Shown in pieces: positions 7,387 through 20,700 of a stretch of 38,049 nt of DNA (within the stretch, counting starts at the first letter, position 1; every line of letters starts with the position of its first letter). The stretch is from a virus. Under the pieces are notes generated by a model, which had not been told where the DNA came from, ran no database searches, and was given only the letters and a program-made list of their open reading frames with translations. The translations under genes and the position numbers were made by a program. Where the stretch lies: the IMG/VR virus record IMGVR_UViG_3300030328_005296, positions 1 to 38,049 of that record. The stretch is one strand, 5' to 3'.

Positions 7387-7752
7387 ATGAAAATAAGTCA
7401 ATTGAAAAAAATAGTCAAAGAAGCCGTAAAAGAGGCTATACAAGAAGAAATGAAAGACATACTTCTTGAGGCAGTTAGAGTTCCAAAAACTATAGTTGAA
7501 ACTAAAAAATCAACAACACCTCAATTCGAACAACAAAACCCATTACCAGATGGAAAGAAAAAAGAATTAAGGGAAAATATGATGAATGTATTAAATGGAA
7601 TGATGCCAGGAGCTAATGGAACAATTAATGCTACAACAGCTGATGTACCTTTACAAGTTGGTAGTGGAGACACTACTTCCCCAAATGGTAGATTACCAGA
7701 AGGAAGTGTTAGTATAGACCAAATTATGGGATTAATGAATAGTAAAGGATAG
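7387..7752 (+). CDS. Small virion-associated hypothetical protein
   Basis: A 121-residue protein starting with a strongly amphipathic helix (MKISQLKKIVKEAVKEAI then QEEMKDILLEAV), followed by a Pro/Gln-rich linker, a Met/Asn/Gly-rich middle and a short C-terminal helix (IDQIMGLMNSKG). No family recognised. The N-terminal helix resembles those starting several other proteins here and in marine T4-like phages, and could be a targeting or assembly peptide. It is the first gene after a late promoter and ends 5 nt before gp25. Confidence 0.6.
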   Translation: MKISQLKKIVKEAVKEAIQEEMKDILLEAVRVPKTIVETKKSTTPQFEQQNPLPDGKKKELRENMMNVLNGMMPGANGTINATTADVPLQVGSGDTTSPNGRLPEGSVSIDQIMGLMNSKG

Positions 7753-7757
7753 ATAAA

Positions 7758-8165
7758 ATGGCATTTGGAGCAAGAAGAGTATATCCTAATGATGTAAGAC
7801 CTAGAGTTGCTATTGGTGTTAATTTACCATTTAGCGCACCTGGGGTTTTTGAATCTAACTATCAAACAAGAGATGCTATTAAAAATAATCTTGTTAATTA
7901 TTTTTTAACAAATCCAGGTGAAAGACCAGGAAATCCAACTTTTGGAGCGGGTTTAAGAAAATTTATCTTTACTAGTATTACTAATGAAAGTTTTGATTTT
8001 ATAAAAGAAGATTTACAAGAAAAAGTAAATTTATTTTTTAGTAATATTAATCTTGAGGATATAGAAATAACAAAAAATGTAAATGAAAATACAATAAATG
8101 TATCAATAACTTATAGTATACCCCAAACTGGTATTAATGATACTTTATTACTAAACTTTAGTTAA
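7758..8165 (+). CDS. gp25: gp25-like baseplate wedge protein
   Basis: A 135-residue protein of the GPW/gp25 family, normal in length. Signatures are a central helix (RDAIKNNLVNYFLT), the conserved loop NPGERPGNPTFGAGLRKFIF, and a C-terminal strand pair (NTINVSITYSIP; DTLLLNF). Gp25-family proteins form part of the inner baseplate wedge and help start sheath assembly in contractile tails; the old lysozyme annotation of the family is not supported here. It overlaps the gp6-like gene by one base, the order found in contractile-tail systems. Confidence 0.9.
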   Translation: MAFGARRVYPNDVRPRVAIGVNLPFSAPGVFESNYQTRDAIKNNLVNYFLTNPGERPGNPTFGAGLRKFIFTSITNESFDFIKEDLQEKVNLFFSNINLEDIEITKNVNENTINVSITYSIPQTGINDTLLLNFS

Positions 8166-10060
8166 TGGCAACAGGAAATAGAAATATAGTATATGTAAAC
8201 AGGGATTTCGAATCTATTAGGAGTCAATTAATTAATTACTCTCAAACATACTTCCCTAACACATATACAGATTTTAGTGAAACATCTCCGGGAATGATGT
8301 TTATTGAACAGGCATCATATGTTAGTGATGTGTTATCTTTTTATTTAGATAATCAGATACAAGAAACATATTTACAATATGCTCAACAAACTGAAAATAT
8401 TTTTCAATTAGCTTATATGTTTGGTTACAAACCTAAAGTAACAGGGTTAGCAACTGTAACAATGACTATATATCAACAAGTTCCTGCAAAAACAGAAGGA
8501 GGAGCAGCAGTCCCAGATTATAGTTATGCCTTATTACTTCCTGAAAATACATCTGTTAGTTCAAATAATGGTACAAATTTTATAATACAAGATCAATGTG
8601 ATTTTTCAGTATCTAATTCTCTAGATCCAACTGAAGTAACTATTGCTTCTGTATCATCCAATGAACCAAATTATTACTTACTTAAAAAGACAAGAACAGC
8701 AGTATCAGGCCAAATATCTTCAGAAACTTATACGATGGGGGCTTATCAACAATTCCCAACACTTAATCTATCAGCTGAAAATATAGCAGATGTTGTTGAA
8801 GTATATGATAGTGAAGGTAATAATTGGTATGAAGTAGATTATTTAGCACAAGATTTAATTTATGATGGTATTAAAAATACTAATACTAATGATCCAAATA
8901 ATTTTGTCAATAGTAATGATGCACCTTATGTATTACAAACAGTATCAACAAACAGAAGATTTGTAACAAGATTTACAACTCAAACAAATTTACAAATACA
9001 ATTTGGTGCTGGTCAACCTTTAAATGTTGATGAAGAAGTAATACCTAATCCTGATAATGTAGGTTTAGGTTTACCATTCGAAGAAGATAAATTAACAACA
9101 GCATATTCACCAACCAATTTTGTATTTACAAATACTTATGGTATTGCACCCTCTAATACAACAATAACAGTAAGATATTTAACTGGTGGTGGTACAAATT
9201 CTAATATTCAAGCTAATGCTTTAACAAGAGTTAGTTCAGGTCAAGTAGTATTTGCAACATCAACACAAGCAAGTGCAGTAGAAGCACAATATGTATTTAA
9301 TTCATTAGTAGTAAATAACCCTTCGGCTGCTAGTGGGGGACAAGATGGAGATACTGTAGAAGAAATTAGACAAAACGCATTAGGTCAATCTAATACACAA
9401 TTAAGGAATGTAACAGCAGACGATTATTTAATTAGATCATTAAGTATGCCTGCGAGGTTTGGAGTTATATCAAAAGCATTAACACAAAAACCAAATATAA
9501 ACAACCCAGATGCTACTTTGTGTATTTATGTCTTAACAAAGAATAGTAATGGAAATTTAACGGCAGCATCTGATACTTTAAAAACAAATTTACAAACATA
9601 TCTTAATCAATATAGAATGATAGGAGATGTTTTAGATATTAAAGATGCTTATGTTATTAATATAGCAGTTAATTTTCAAATTGTAACATTACCTAATTAT
9701 AATAATAGTGATGTAATAGCAAAATGTACAACAGAATTACAAAATTATTTTAATATAGAAAAATGGCAAATTAACCAACCAATAATATTAAAAGACTTAA
9801 CAGTACTTTTGGATAAAGTTGCGGGTGTACAAACAGTACAAAATATAAGTATAACAAATAAAGCTGGCACAAGTTCGGGATATTCACAATATGCTTATGA
9901 TATTTTAGGAGCTACTCAAGGTGGTATTATTTACCCATCTTTAGATCCTTCAATATTTGAAATAGCTTATCCTGGTGTTGATATACAAGGAAAAGTTGTT
10001 TCTTTAGGAGCAGGTAGTTATGCTGTGGGAGGCGGATTATCAGGAGTTGGTAGCTATTAA
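8165..10060 (+). CDS. gp6: gp6-like baseplate wedge protein (baseplate J family)
   Basis: A 631-residue protein matching T4 gp6 in length and pattern. Near the N-terminus is the family block DFSETSPGMMFIEQASYVSD, followed by long helices (YLDNQIQETYLQYAQQ; NIFQLAYMFGYKP). The middle is beta-rich. A baseplate-J-like core (about 390-540) includes GDTVEEIRQNAL, RNVTADDYLIRSL and a following domain with VINIAVNFQIVTL. Gp6 forms the ring that links the baseplate wedges. The Gly/Ser-rich C-terminus is variable. Stop-start overlap with gp25 and an 10-nt gap to the next structural gene indicate one operon. Confidence 0.9.
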   Translation: MATGNRNIVYVNRDFESIRSQLINYSQTYFPNTYTDFSETSPGMMFIEQASYVSDVLSFYLDNQIQETYLQYAQQTENIFQLAYMFGYKPKVTGLATVTMTIYQQVPAKTEGGAAVPDYSYALLLPENTSVSSNNGTNFIIQDQCDFSVSNSLDPTEVTIASVSSNEPNYYLLKKTRTAVSGQISSETYTMGAYQQFPTLNLSAENIADVVEVYDSEGNNWYEVDYLAQDLIYDGIKNTNTNDPNNFVNSNDAPYVLQTVSTNRRFVTRFTTQTNLQIQFGAGQPLNVDEEVIPNPDNVGLGLPFEEDKLTTAYSPTNFVFTNTYGIAPSNTTITVRYLTGGGTNSNIQANALTRVSSGQVVFATSTQASAVEAQYVFNSLVVNNPSAASGGQDGDTVEEIRQNALGQSNTQLRNVTADDYLIRSLSMPARFGVISKALTQKPNINNPDATLCIYVLTKNSNGNLTAASDTLKTNLQTYLNQYRMIGDVLDIKDAYVINIAVNFQIVTLPNYNNSDVIAKCTTELQNYFNIEKWQINQPIILKDLTVLLDKVAGVQTVQNISITNKAGTSSGYSQYAYDILGATQGGIIYPSLDPSIFEIAYPGVDIQGKVVSLGAGSYAVGGGLSGVGSY

Positions 10061-10070
10061 ATAAAAAATT

Positions 10071-11234
10071 ATGGCAGTATATAAATTATTCCCTTTACAA
10101 GATGCATCAATATATTCATTCTATCCTTTTATGAATACAGGGATTGATGCAATTATTGAAGCAGGAAATCTTAATGTTAATATCAACCCCGTACCTCAAG
10201 TATTTAGGTATTTAGTAGAATTTGACCAAACTGAGATAAATAGTGTTATTGATAATAAAGTTGGAGGTGCTCAATTTTCAAGTAGTTTAAGAACTTATAT
10301 CGCTAACGCACAAGGTGTTGATTTTAATACAAGTTTAGAAATATACCCAGTATCAGGATCTTGGAACAATGGAACAGGTACTTACTTAGACCAACCCCAA
10401 ACAACGAATGGAGTTAGCTGGAGAGCACAAACATATTCAGGTTCTGGTGGGGTTAATTGGGAAATAGACCCAAATCAATTCGATACATATGTAACAGCTT
10501 CTTGGTCAGGGAGTGATAATAAAGGAGGTGCATGTTGGTATACAGGATCATCTGATACAAGTGCTCAAATTGAAGCAACACAATCATTTTCTTTACGATC
10601 AGTTAAAGATTTAAATGTTAATGTAACAGATATAGTAAAAACATGGTATTCAAGCTCCAAAAGTATTGCAGGAACTTATACTAATATTGTTAATGATGGT
10701 TTTATAGTTAAATGGGAAGATGCTTTAGAATTTAGAACACAAAGTGCAGTTCAACCTATTGTACAATATTATTCTGTAGATACTAATACTATTTATCCTC
10801 CACAATTAGAAATAAAATGGGATGATCAATCATTTGAGACAGGAAGTTTACCTGCAATAGCAACAGCAGATTTTTATGCAGCGTTAGATAGCAACCCAGG
10901 TGTTTTTTATAGTGAAAGTATAAATAGATTTAGAGTCAATGTTAGACCAGATTTCCCAGTTAGGACATTTCAAACATCTTCAGTCGATACAGTTAATCAT
11001 TATTTAAATAGTGATTCTTTATACGCAGTAAAAGATTTAGATACTAACGAATATGTAATTAATTTTGATCCTCAATTTACAAAAATTAGTTGTGATTCAA
11101 CCAGTAATTACTTTGATATTTACATGAATGGGTTACAACCCGAAAGATATTATACCATTTTAATACAAACAACTATTAGTGGTAGTACAATAGTTAAAGA
11201 TGATAATTATAACTTTAAAGTAGTTAACGGATAA
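10071..11234 (+). CDS. Baseplate/tail structural protein with DNRLRE-like jelly roll
   Basis: A 387-residue beta-rich protein. The N-terminal two thirds resemble DNRLRE/CBM96-type jelly rolls (opening FPLQDASIYSFYP; paired strands with Trp in SGSWNNGTGTYLDQP and WYTGSSDTSAQ; DIVKTWYSS and NDGFIVKWEDALEF as the conserved late strands). The C-terminal part is a fibronectin-like sandwich (PERYYTILIQTTISG). Such folds often bind polysaccharides or mediate trimer contacts. Placed directly after gp6, it is probably a peripheral wedge or fibre-attachment protein; a sugar-binding role on the host surface is possible but unproven. Confidence 0.65.
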   Translation: MAVYKLFPLQDASIYSFYPFMNTGIDAIIEAGNLNVNINPVPQVFRYLVEFDQTEINSVIDNKVGGAQFSSSLRTYIANAQGVDFNTSLEIYPVSGSWNNGTGTYLDQPQTTNGVSWRAQTYSGSGGVNWEIDPNQFDTYVTASWSGSDNKGGACWYTGSSDTSAQIEATQSFSLRSVKDLNVNVTDIVKTWYSSSKSIAGTYTNIVNDGFIVKWEDALEFRTQSAVQPIVQYYSVDTNTIYPPQLEIKWDDQSFETGSLPAIATADFYAALDSNPGVFYSESINRFRVNVRPDFPVRTFQTSSVDTVNHYLNSDSLYAVKDLDTNEYVINFDPQFTKISCDSTSNYFDIYMNGLQPERYYTILIQTTISGSTIVKDDNYNFKVVNG

Positions 11235-11776
11235 TGGCAGAAGAAATATTAAGAAGTGAAAAAAATGTTTATGGTAAAGCCGATTATGAAAAGACAATAG
11301 ATACAAGCTTTTCAGAATTAGGAACAACAACAGTATCTGAAGATATTACAGCTACTCCTAACACAAATGAATTTTTCATTCAATATAACACTTTATTTTA
11401 TGATATACCTGCTTTAGGTAATACTAATTCTCATGAGTATCTTGCAAAGACAAGTGGAGAATATATAAATTTTCAACAAAACCAAGAAGAAATAGATGCT
11501 TTACAAGCAGAAATTGCTCAATTAAGAACAGATTTATTAAATGCTCAAATGGATGTAGTAAAAATGGAATTATCTAGCTCAAATAGTCCTGAAGCAAATG
11601 ATTCTTTAAATAGAATTCAACGAGAACTAGAAGCAGTTAGTCAAAATACTACACAAACAGCAGAAAATTTATCTCAACAACAAAATACATCATTTAATCC
11701 TGGGGTAGGTGCTTCCGGAGGGTCAACTGCTGGAGGAGGTAGTAGTGTATCTAGTGGTGGAGGTGGTGGATATTAA
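11234..11776 (+). CDS. Coiled-coil structural protein with Gly-rich tail
   Basis: A 180-residue protein in three parts. An N-terminal polar segment contains FFIQYNTLFYDIPALG. A coiled coil spans about 85-145 (QEEIDALQAEIAQLRTDLL; NRIQRELEAVSQ). The C-terminal 30 residues are almost only Gly, Ser and Ala, ending GGGGGY. The coiled coil suggests oligomerisation in the baseplate. The polyglycine tail recalls Gly-island adhesin tips, but at this length it may just be a flexible linker. It overlaps the upstream gene by one base and precedes the giant structural gene by 12 nt. Confidence 0.6.
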   Translation: MAEEILRSEKNVYGKADYEKTIDTSFSELGTTTVSEDITATPNTNEFFIQYNTLFYDIPALGNTNSHEYLAKTSGEYINFQQNQEEIDALQAEIAQLRTDLLNAQMDVVKMELSSSNSPEANDSLNRIQRELEAVSQNTTQTAENLSQQQNTSFNPGVGASGGSTAGGGSSVSSGGGGGY

Positions 11777-11788
11777 AAAATAAAATAT

Positions 11789-14700
11789 ATGGAAGAAGAA
11801 TTAGATATTATTGTTAATCCCATTGATCCTGTTAGTTTTGAATTACAAAACTATAGTCCTGCTGACGAAAAATTAATAGCATCATCTAACCTAGATACGT
11901 CATTCTCAGATGATACGGATTATATAGAATTTTACATATATGATCAAAATGGTAATTTTATATATCCAAGAGATACTATCCAATTACGTGATTATACAGT
12001 TAGAGATGGTGATGTACTATTAAATCCTTCTGATAACCTATCAAATTTAGGATTTGATATTGGAACATTTAATATAGTTTATAATTTTTATAGAAAAAGA
12101 TTATCATCCGATAGTTTTAACCAATATTTTATATCAGAAATTTCATCTGATAGAAAAGAAATTCGTTTAGATAGTAATATAATTGAAAATGGAGAAATAA
12201 TTGCATCTACTGAAGATTTCATACAATATAGAGATGATGCTCCTTATTTTGTAGATTTTTATTTAAATTTTGGTGAAAATAATACAATTATAGCTAATAA
12301 TATAAGATTAGAACAGGATGAAACTGATGATCCTACTATTTTAATTAAATTATATGAACCACTTCCAGGTGATATTGATGTAAAAGCAGAATTATGGGTT
12401 GGAGAAGTTATATCAACCCCACAAGCTTACCAAGTAACATTCCCAGTTGATGAACAAGTTGAAGATGATTTTACTTATTTACAAGGACCTAATTATAGTT
12501 TAGAGGTAAGACAAGAAACTGCAACATCTGGTCAAGCCTTTTCATTTGATGCTTTATTAAGTAGTAACGTAACAAGTTCAATAAATCAAATTAAAAGTTT
12601 ATTAAATGAAAAAGATATAAATATTAACATTAATTATGAAAATTATGGAAATTTTGTTAATATGTCTTCTGCAAAATCTCGATTAGAAAATTTTTCATAT
12701 AAAGTTGGTTTAATACAATCTTGTAGTAATCAAATTTCAAGTTTTCTTGAAACAGTTGACCAAACTAGTAATACAGTTGATACCAAATTTTATAGTTCAA
12801 GTCAAGCTGTTCTAACAAGTCAAATAAATGAAATAATTGAAAATTTTGATGGATATGAATATTTTTTATACTTTAATAGTGGTTCTTTATATTCTTGGCC
12901 TAAAGAAACAACAACCCCACCTTATGTTTTAGCAAACTCGGGTAGTGCTAAAGCAAAAACATGGTTAGGTAGTACTGACCCATCTAGTGCATATTTTGGA
13001 GGACAATTAACATCAGCATCAAATTATGATGATAATAACCCAGATTATTTATTATATGCAATACCTGAATATTTAAGAGAGGACGTTCAAAACGCGGGTT
13101 ATGAATTATTTGTTGACATGGTTGGCCAATATTATGATAATGTTTGGCTTTATACAAAAGATATAGCAAATAAGTTTAATGCTGACAATAGATTAGATTA
13201 TGGTATTTCTAAAGATTTGGTAGCAGACGCAATTAAAGATTTTGGTTTAAAACTTTATGCAAACAATTTCAACACAGACGATTTATTTACAGCTTTCTTA
13301 GGATTAACACCTTCAGGAAGCACATTCCCAGTTACAAATATTACTGGAAGTATATCAGGTTCTTTAGGAGTTACTGGGTATGAGTACATAACTGCTGAAG
13401 TATCAGCTTCAAATGACATAGTATCATTAAACGATACTCAGAAGCAAGTATATAAACGTATCTACCATAATATACCATATTTACTTAAAACAAAAGGTAC
13501 AATAGCTACTATAAGAGCATTAATAACTTCCTATGGTATTCCTGATACAATATTAAGGGTTAGTGAATTTGGTAGTAAAGATAGAAATGAATCACAAGAT
13601 TATGATTTAAAACAAGATGTATTTAATTACATGATGGATACAAGACCAGATGCAAATTCTTGTTTAACTTCATCTTTTAATCTTAGTACGAATTTTGGTG
13701 GTGGAACAGTAGGAGTAAATGGTAATATTCATTCTCTTCAATTAAGATTTAAACCTGCTTCTATACCAACTGCGTCAGCTAATGTTGCATCTTCGGATAT
13801 AAGATATTCTCAATCCCTTTGGGTAAGTAAAAAAGGAAGTGATATTACAGGTTCTTTACTAGTACTAGAATATACTGGTTCAGGATTCACAAGTGGTTCT
13901 TATTCGGGGTCAGTTCCCAATGCTTATGATAATTATGGAACATTAAAGTGGGTTCCTTCCGCACAAGAAAATCCTGCATTATCCGCTAGTATATATCTTC
14001 CATTTTTTAATGGAGATTGGTGGTCTGCACAAATAAATTTTACAGATGAAACTGGTACAGGTGCTTTAGTAACAAGTTCTTTATTTGCAGCAAATCAAAT
14101 AAATGGTAAAGTAGGTTGGACAGGATCAGATACTGTACTTGGTCATGATACGCGAGATTGGAATAGATCAATCAATGCATTTTTAAATACTTCCTCGAAT
14201 TTAATTCACTCAGGAAAGACTTATCAACCATTTTCTGGTTCTTATCAAGAATATAGATTTTGGAACCAACAAATATCGGAAAGTAATTTCCATGACTATA
14301 CTGTTAATCCATTTTCAAATGAAGGAAATGGAGTTAATAGCACACCTAATCAATTAGCTTTTAGAGCAGATTTAGGTACTCAAATAGATACAGGTAGTAA
14401 TACTTCAATTCACCCAAGAATAACTGGTTCAGCTGTTCAGATAACAGCATCTTTTAAAGATGGAAATAGTGATTTTAAAATAGAGAACCCAACATTTAAA
14501 GTAAATGTAGAAGATATATTTCAAGATCAAGTACCAGCGGGTATAAAAAATAGAATAACAAATAAAATACAAATTGAAAAACATCTCATAGCTGAAGAAC
14601 CATATGGTTTCCAAACACCAACATCTTCAATGGCTACAACTGCCAGCTCCGATAATACTACTTTATCAGGATTAAGATCTATAGAGACTATATCATTCCA

Positions 14701-17700
14701 AAGTCAAAGTTACACTCCTAGTGTTAATTATCTAGAAGTTGGTTTTTCACCTTCTAATCAAATTAATGACGATATTAATGCACAAATAGGTTATTTTAAT
14801 TTAGGTGATTACATAGGTGATCCTAGAGAAGTATCTTCTTCTTCATATACTTACCCTACTTTAGATATCTTAAGAGATGCTTATTTTGAAAAATATATAA
14901 AGGGTTATGATGTAACAGACTTTATTAGATTAATAAAATTCTTTGATAATTCATTATTTAAAATGATCAAAGATTATATACCAGCTAGAACAAGTTTAGC
15001 TTCAGGTGTTGTTATTAAACAACATTTACTAGAAAGAAATAGACAAAGACCAGCTCAAGTAACATCATCATTTCAACAATATTCGGGTTCAGTTAAACCC
15101 TTTCCAAAAGATTATAACACAGGTTCATCAGATCAACCTCAATATGCAACATCAGGTTCTGCAATTTATAAATTTACGGGTGGTCCAGGAGGTTCATTTA
15201 ATAGATACAATGGTTTACAATCTTATTACTATACATTTAGTAATCTTAGTGGTTCAATTAATGTTTTAAATTTTAATGATTCAGCTACAAATAATATGGT
15301 TGGTGTTGATACTGATGACAATGATGCATTCCCAGCTAATTTAGTAACTAATTGTTGTGGAACTTTCCCAATCGAAGTAGGTTCATTTACTGGAGCCGAA
15401 GGTTATCCTCTTACTTCAAATTTTAGTATTAATGTCATGCAATCCTCAATGCCTGGATATCAATCTGGTAGTGTTGGTCAATTTCCTAATTATCAAGTCG
15501 GAGATTTTATTAGTATTGCTGCAACAGATATTGGTGGTGATAGTGGTTTCTTTACCTCTTTTATTACCCAAAGAATGCTTATAACTACAATGAGTTCAAC
15601 TCCTACTAATCAATTCTTTTTAACACAAAGTTGGAGTGAATCAGTAGACAACTCAGTATTAAATTCAACTTATTTTAATCAAAGTAGTTCACAATGGATC
15701 AGTGGTTCATTTAAAGGAGGTAAACACTACCCATATAGTAATTATTTACATTCAGACCAGTCAGAATTTTATAATGGTATATTTAGTGGATCAAATTTAA
15801 TTGTAACAACACAATCACTTAATTCAATGTGCGATGCTTATTTAAATATAAGTGATACACCTGTACAATATTATCCAATATTCTTTTCATTTACAGATAC
15901 TTTACAATCAACAATAACAAGAGATACATTTTTTGATGTTACTAATGTTCCACCCGCTGGATATGCTTGGATAGCTTCTGAACAAACAGATGATCCTATA
16001 TCAGGTATACAACAAGTTGTTGCAATTAAATTTAGTGATTTTGACGTAAATGGAAATGAAGTAGTAAATTACTTAGATGATTTTGCAGATTTAAGAATAT
16101 TATTTTCAGATTCAAATCTACCTTATTCATCCTCAGCCGCAAAATATATAATAACTGGTAGAACTATTTATGCTGATCATGCAATTTGTAATGTTTCATT
16201 AGATGAAGGAAATAATATATATGAAACAGTAGCAGGTGTAACTTATTATCCTATTACAAGTTCACAAGATGGTGGTTCAATGAATTGGAGTTTTCAAGGG
16301 GCAACAAAAGCTAAAACAGGCGCAGGTATTTCTCAGTCATCGGATTTAATTCAACTAAATACGTTTACAAATTATACAACAACTGGACAACAACAAGTAG
16401 TTTTTGTATTTAATGGAGATGAAGATGGAACTGCAGGTGCATTTGTTGATCCATTAGGTTTTAGTAATACAGGAAGTAAATCTATTAAAACAGACGTTAT
16501 TTTATCTAGTGGGTCAGAATATTTTAATAATGCTGCTTTTGTTCCTTCTTATACACCTAATATACCTTTGCTCTTCTCAGCAAGTTTAATTTATAGTTCT
16601 TCATATTGTCCTTCATGTTCAACAAATATAACAGCCTTAGGAATTTACCACTCAGGTTCAAGTTATGAAGGTGGTGGTTTAACAGATCAAAATTTTGAAA
16701 TAGGTACAGGTGGTGTTAATGCAGCATCAGGGTTTTATATAAATGATAATTCTGGAGCTGGATTTAGTTCAGCAGCATTAGCTGCAGCAGCTTCAACACC
16801 TATTGAGGCTAATCATGATACAATAATTTACTTTGATAATGGAGGTAATAGTGCGGCACAAATAACAAATGGAGACTCAATTTATTCAAATACAAGTTTA
16901 TCAACCGAAGCTTCCTTAACAACAACTAAATATTATAAAGCATCTAATGGAGATGAAACTGAGTGGATAACTTTTCAAGCTATTATAAATTTATTCACAG
17001 GTACTACTGTTACCAATGTAGCTTGGGCGTCTCCTAATGGTTCAGGTACAAAAGTTGCAGCAGCAGGATTTACACAAACCTTAGCAGGTGGAGCTACAAA
17101 ATTCCAACCATCACCAAGAACTATTGATTTAGTAAGTACAGAAGTTTTCTATACCCCTTATGATCCACAAATACCAGGAGGAGCAGGTGTAGCTTCAGGT
17201 TCATTAGGTGGTCATCCAAAATTAAGAGCAGGAGGTACAGCTTCACTTGATTTTAGATTCCCAACTTTAACTTTAGATGGTACTCCTCCAACATTACTTC
17301 CACCTGTTGTAGAAATGAGACCTTTATCTGGTAGTACTACTAATTCTAATAATACTGGTTATAGTGCTAGTTTCTCATCTTTTGGGGGTGCTTTTGGATA
17401 TACTGGTTCTTCATTAACTTCTAACTCCGATAATGGTGGTTATTTAATTAATTGGGGTCAAGCAGCTACAACTGTTGCAATTGACACAGCTCAAACAGTA
17501 ACAGATATAATCCAATTTCATGTAGTTTCATCTTATGAAGTAAGATCAGAAAATTCTAATGAAAACTTTACAGCATCTATTTGGAGACAAACACTTGATG
17601 CGGGAGATGGTTCAGTAAAAGCTTTAGGTCAATTACCTGGAACAGAAATAAATGCCTCAAGTGGTATAGCATCATTATCAAGCTTTAGTTTAGTATCATT

Positions 17701-20700
17701 TACAAGCTCAGTTTCACCTGATACTGATACACGAGATTTCTTATTCTTAAGAATTGAAGCCCCTAATAACTTTAAATATTATATAAATCAATTCCAGCAT
17801 AGTGTTACTATGGATTATTATGGATCAGATTCAATTAATTATCAAAATTATAATTTCTTCACACCTTTCTCTACAGCAGCGGGGTATCAAGGAAGTTCTA
17901 CTGTTCTTCAACAATATACTTCTTCAACAGTTTCTTCTGGAGATAGATACAATCAAGCACAAGTAGATATATATTTAAAAGTAACAGGATCCTATGGAGA
18001 AAGAATTATTACATCTTCTATATATGATTCAACTACAAGACCTAACGAAGGTTTTTCTGGATCAATTTATCCTGGTGTAGAAATGTCATTTGCTGGCTCA
18101 CCTCTATTAGGAATAAATAATACAGCAATAACCACATCTAATACACAATCAACTATTAACCACCCAGATGATATGTACTTTATTGAATATTCAATGAGTA
18201 ATTTTGTTGGGGGTGTTATTAATGGTGTTGCCCAAACTTCTCAAGAAATAGAATTTGTAACAAGTAATAATGATGCTTCATTAGTAATTACACAAAGTGC
18301 TAACATAAATTCTGGTACAGAATATAATGTTACAGGATCTGTTAGAATACTTAAATCTAATAGATCTGACATTGTAGATAATGGTGATTTTGATGCAGGT
18401 ATTTACACTACCCCAGGAGAAGTAATTGTTAATATGCCTTTTGTGATACCAACTAGTTCTGCGGCAACTAGAGTAACGGTATCTGGTTCATATGCTGGTG
18501 GTTTCCTACCAAATGATTGCTTTAGATTTGCAGTTGGTAGAGCAGCAGCTAATGTTGGATCAGGTTTTGTAGTAACAAATATAACTTGTAGTTTTAGTCC
18601 AAGTCAATCAATTTGGGCACCGTTAGCAACACCATCTGCATTAAATAATTATGATGTTCCAGCTGTAACAGACTTTATAGTACCAACTTTTTATGGAGCA
18701 GGAGTATTACCATTTAATTTAGCAGATGATTGCCAACCATTGATTAATAATTATAACTTACAAAGACAAAATTCATACTTAATGGATGTTGATTATAACA
18801 ACGAATCAGGACCTATTATACCAGTAAATCAAGCACAAATTCTTGCTAATACTGCTATTAAAGCTGCAATCCCTGATTCTAATTATACTATGAAATCTTG
18901 TATTATACCAAGATATTTAGGTTCAAAATCAACAAGTAAATATTTAAATCAATGGAGTGTAGGAGATATTGGTACATTTGGAAAAAATCCTACAATAGAA
19001 TTAAGAGATGCTTTCTTTGGATATTTTAATGATTTAGATGATCCATATCCAAATATAAATGGAGTAACAAGAGTTAATTTAAATTATTTAATTGATGAAC
19101 AAGGTAATGCATTACCACCGTCTTTAGATAGATTAAGTATTGATACGTTTGAATCAGTATTCCCATCAACAACTACAGCAAAATTAGCAGTAAAAAGTGG
19201 TAAACAAGCTTATCAACCATTAGGAAACCCAGCAGTAATTTCAAGATTAATGAAATTTGTTACACCAATTATGTATTCTCAAAATTCATCAAATAATTAC
19301 ACTAATTTAATACCATTATCAGGTTCAGGTTATATTTCAAGATATGATAATTCTGATGAACAAAGTCAAGTATTTGGACAATTTATGGCAGCTGGTGAAG
19401 CAAGTATTGATTCAACAGGAGTATTACAAGAAGTTGATTATTGGTTAAATCCAACTACTGTTTCATATGGTAGTGGTTCTACTGTTTCAACTTATTCTGG
19501 AAGTAATGGTACACCTACTGGAAGTGTATTTTACGCAACTACTCCTTGGGGGACATTAGGTAGTGATTTAGCTAACCAACAAATAATCAATTTAGAAACA
19601 TCAGTTGTTACCTCTTATGTTAGTGAAACAAGAGGAACAAGAGATGAATTAAGATTTAATTTATACTGTTATACAGGTAGTGGAGATGATACTCAAATAG
19701 GATTTAACTTAATAAGTATTGATGCAAAAGTTTATACTGATACTGGTACTGTTACTTTAATTAAAAATGTAGATGAGTATGGTTGGTTTGATTGGGAAGA
19801 TGCATCACGTGGAAATGATAATATTGTTCCAAATGCAAACCCAACTTCTGTTTCACAATGGTTATATAGTAGAGTACGAAATAATAAATCTGATACCATA
19901 GACGGAATCCAATGGTCAATAGATTGGGAAATGAGAAGAACATTATTTGATTTAGGTATAACAAGAACAGCAGAATTAAGAAGTTCTCAAAATATAACAG
20001 GAATAGAATGGATTATTAAAGCTAACACTGGTAATTATACAATTAAAGTTGGAGATAAAATTAGGTGGAGATTAGCAGGTAGATTTAAAAATGCATCAAG
20101 TGGTTTTCAACAAGGATATTTCTTCCCATCCACTTATGATGGAGCTCAAACATCTGTAAAAATACAAGGCCAAGGTGCATATGATTGGATGTTAGAAAAT
20201 GCTAATAAAGCAGAAGCACCATATTGGGTATATACTGGATCAGCTGGAGGATATTCTAGTGTTATTTCACAAAGTGTTTTAGTAATGTCTTCTTCTAACA
20301 TGAATGAAGCTTATGGGAATGGATTCCAACAAGGTATAGTAGAATATTTCCCAGGACCATCTGAATATTTTCCAGGTGGTGTAGAACCTGAAGGAACTAA
20401 TTTTGAACAAATTTACTTGCCTCTTGAATTACAAGAAGGAGATGAAATTAGATTTGGAAATAATGAAAGCTTTACTTATAAGATATTAGAAGTTTTTGCT
20501 CCACAAGAAAATATTGAAAAAAGTTCAACATACACAAGTGGTAAAGCAAGACTAAAAATTAGAGTAGATGGTCAAATACCAACTAGTGTAAATAAAGATT
20601 TCTTCTTAGTAAGAAGACCAGTTGTTAACCCTAATTCACTATATTTAGAGACTCCGTTCCCTTATGGTGCATTAGCAAGTGCTAGCATTTCTAAAAGAAT

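Noticed and set aside
7758-8165. Naming the gp25-like protein a lysozyme
   Set aside because: The gp25 family is structural; I see no lysozyme catalytic motif, so the old database label was not used.
12984-13169. Reverse-strand open frames inside structural and other genes across the window (this one as example)
   Set aside because: They lie opposite longer, motif-bearing + strand genes and have low-complexity translations (Leu, Tyr, His, Ile-rich) typical of the antisense of AT-rich coding sequence. No minus-strand promoter or gene cluster is seen.
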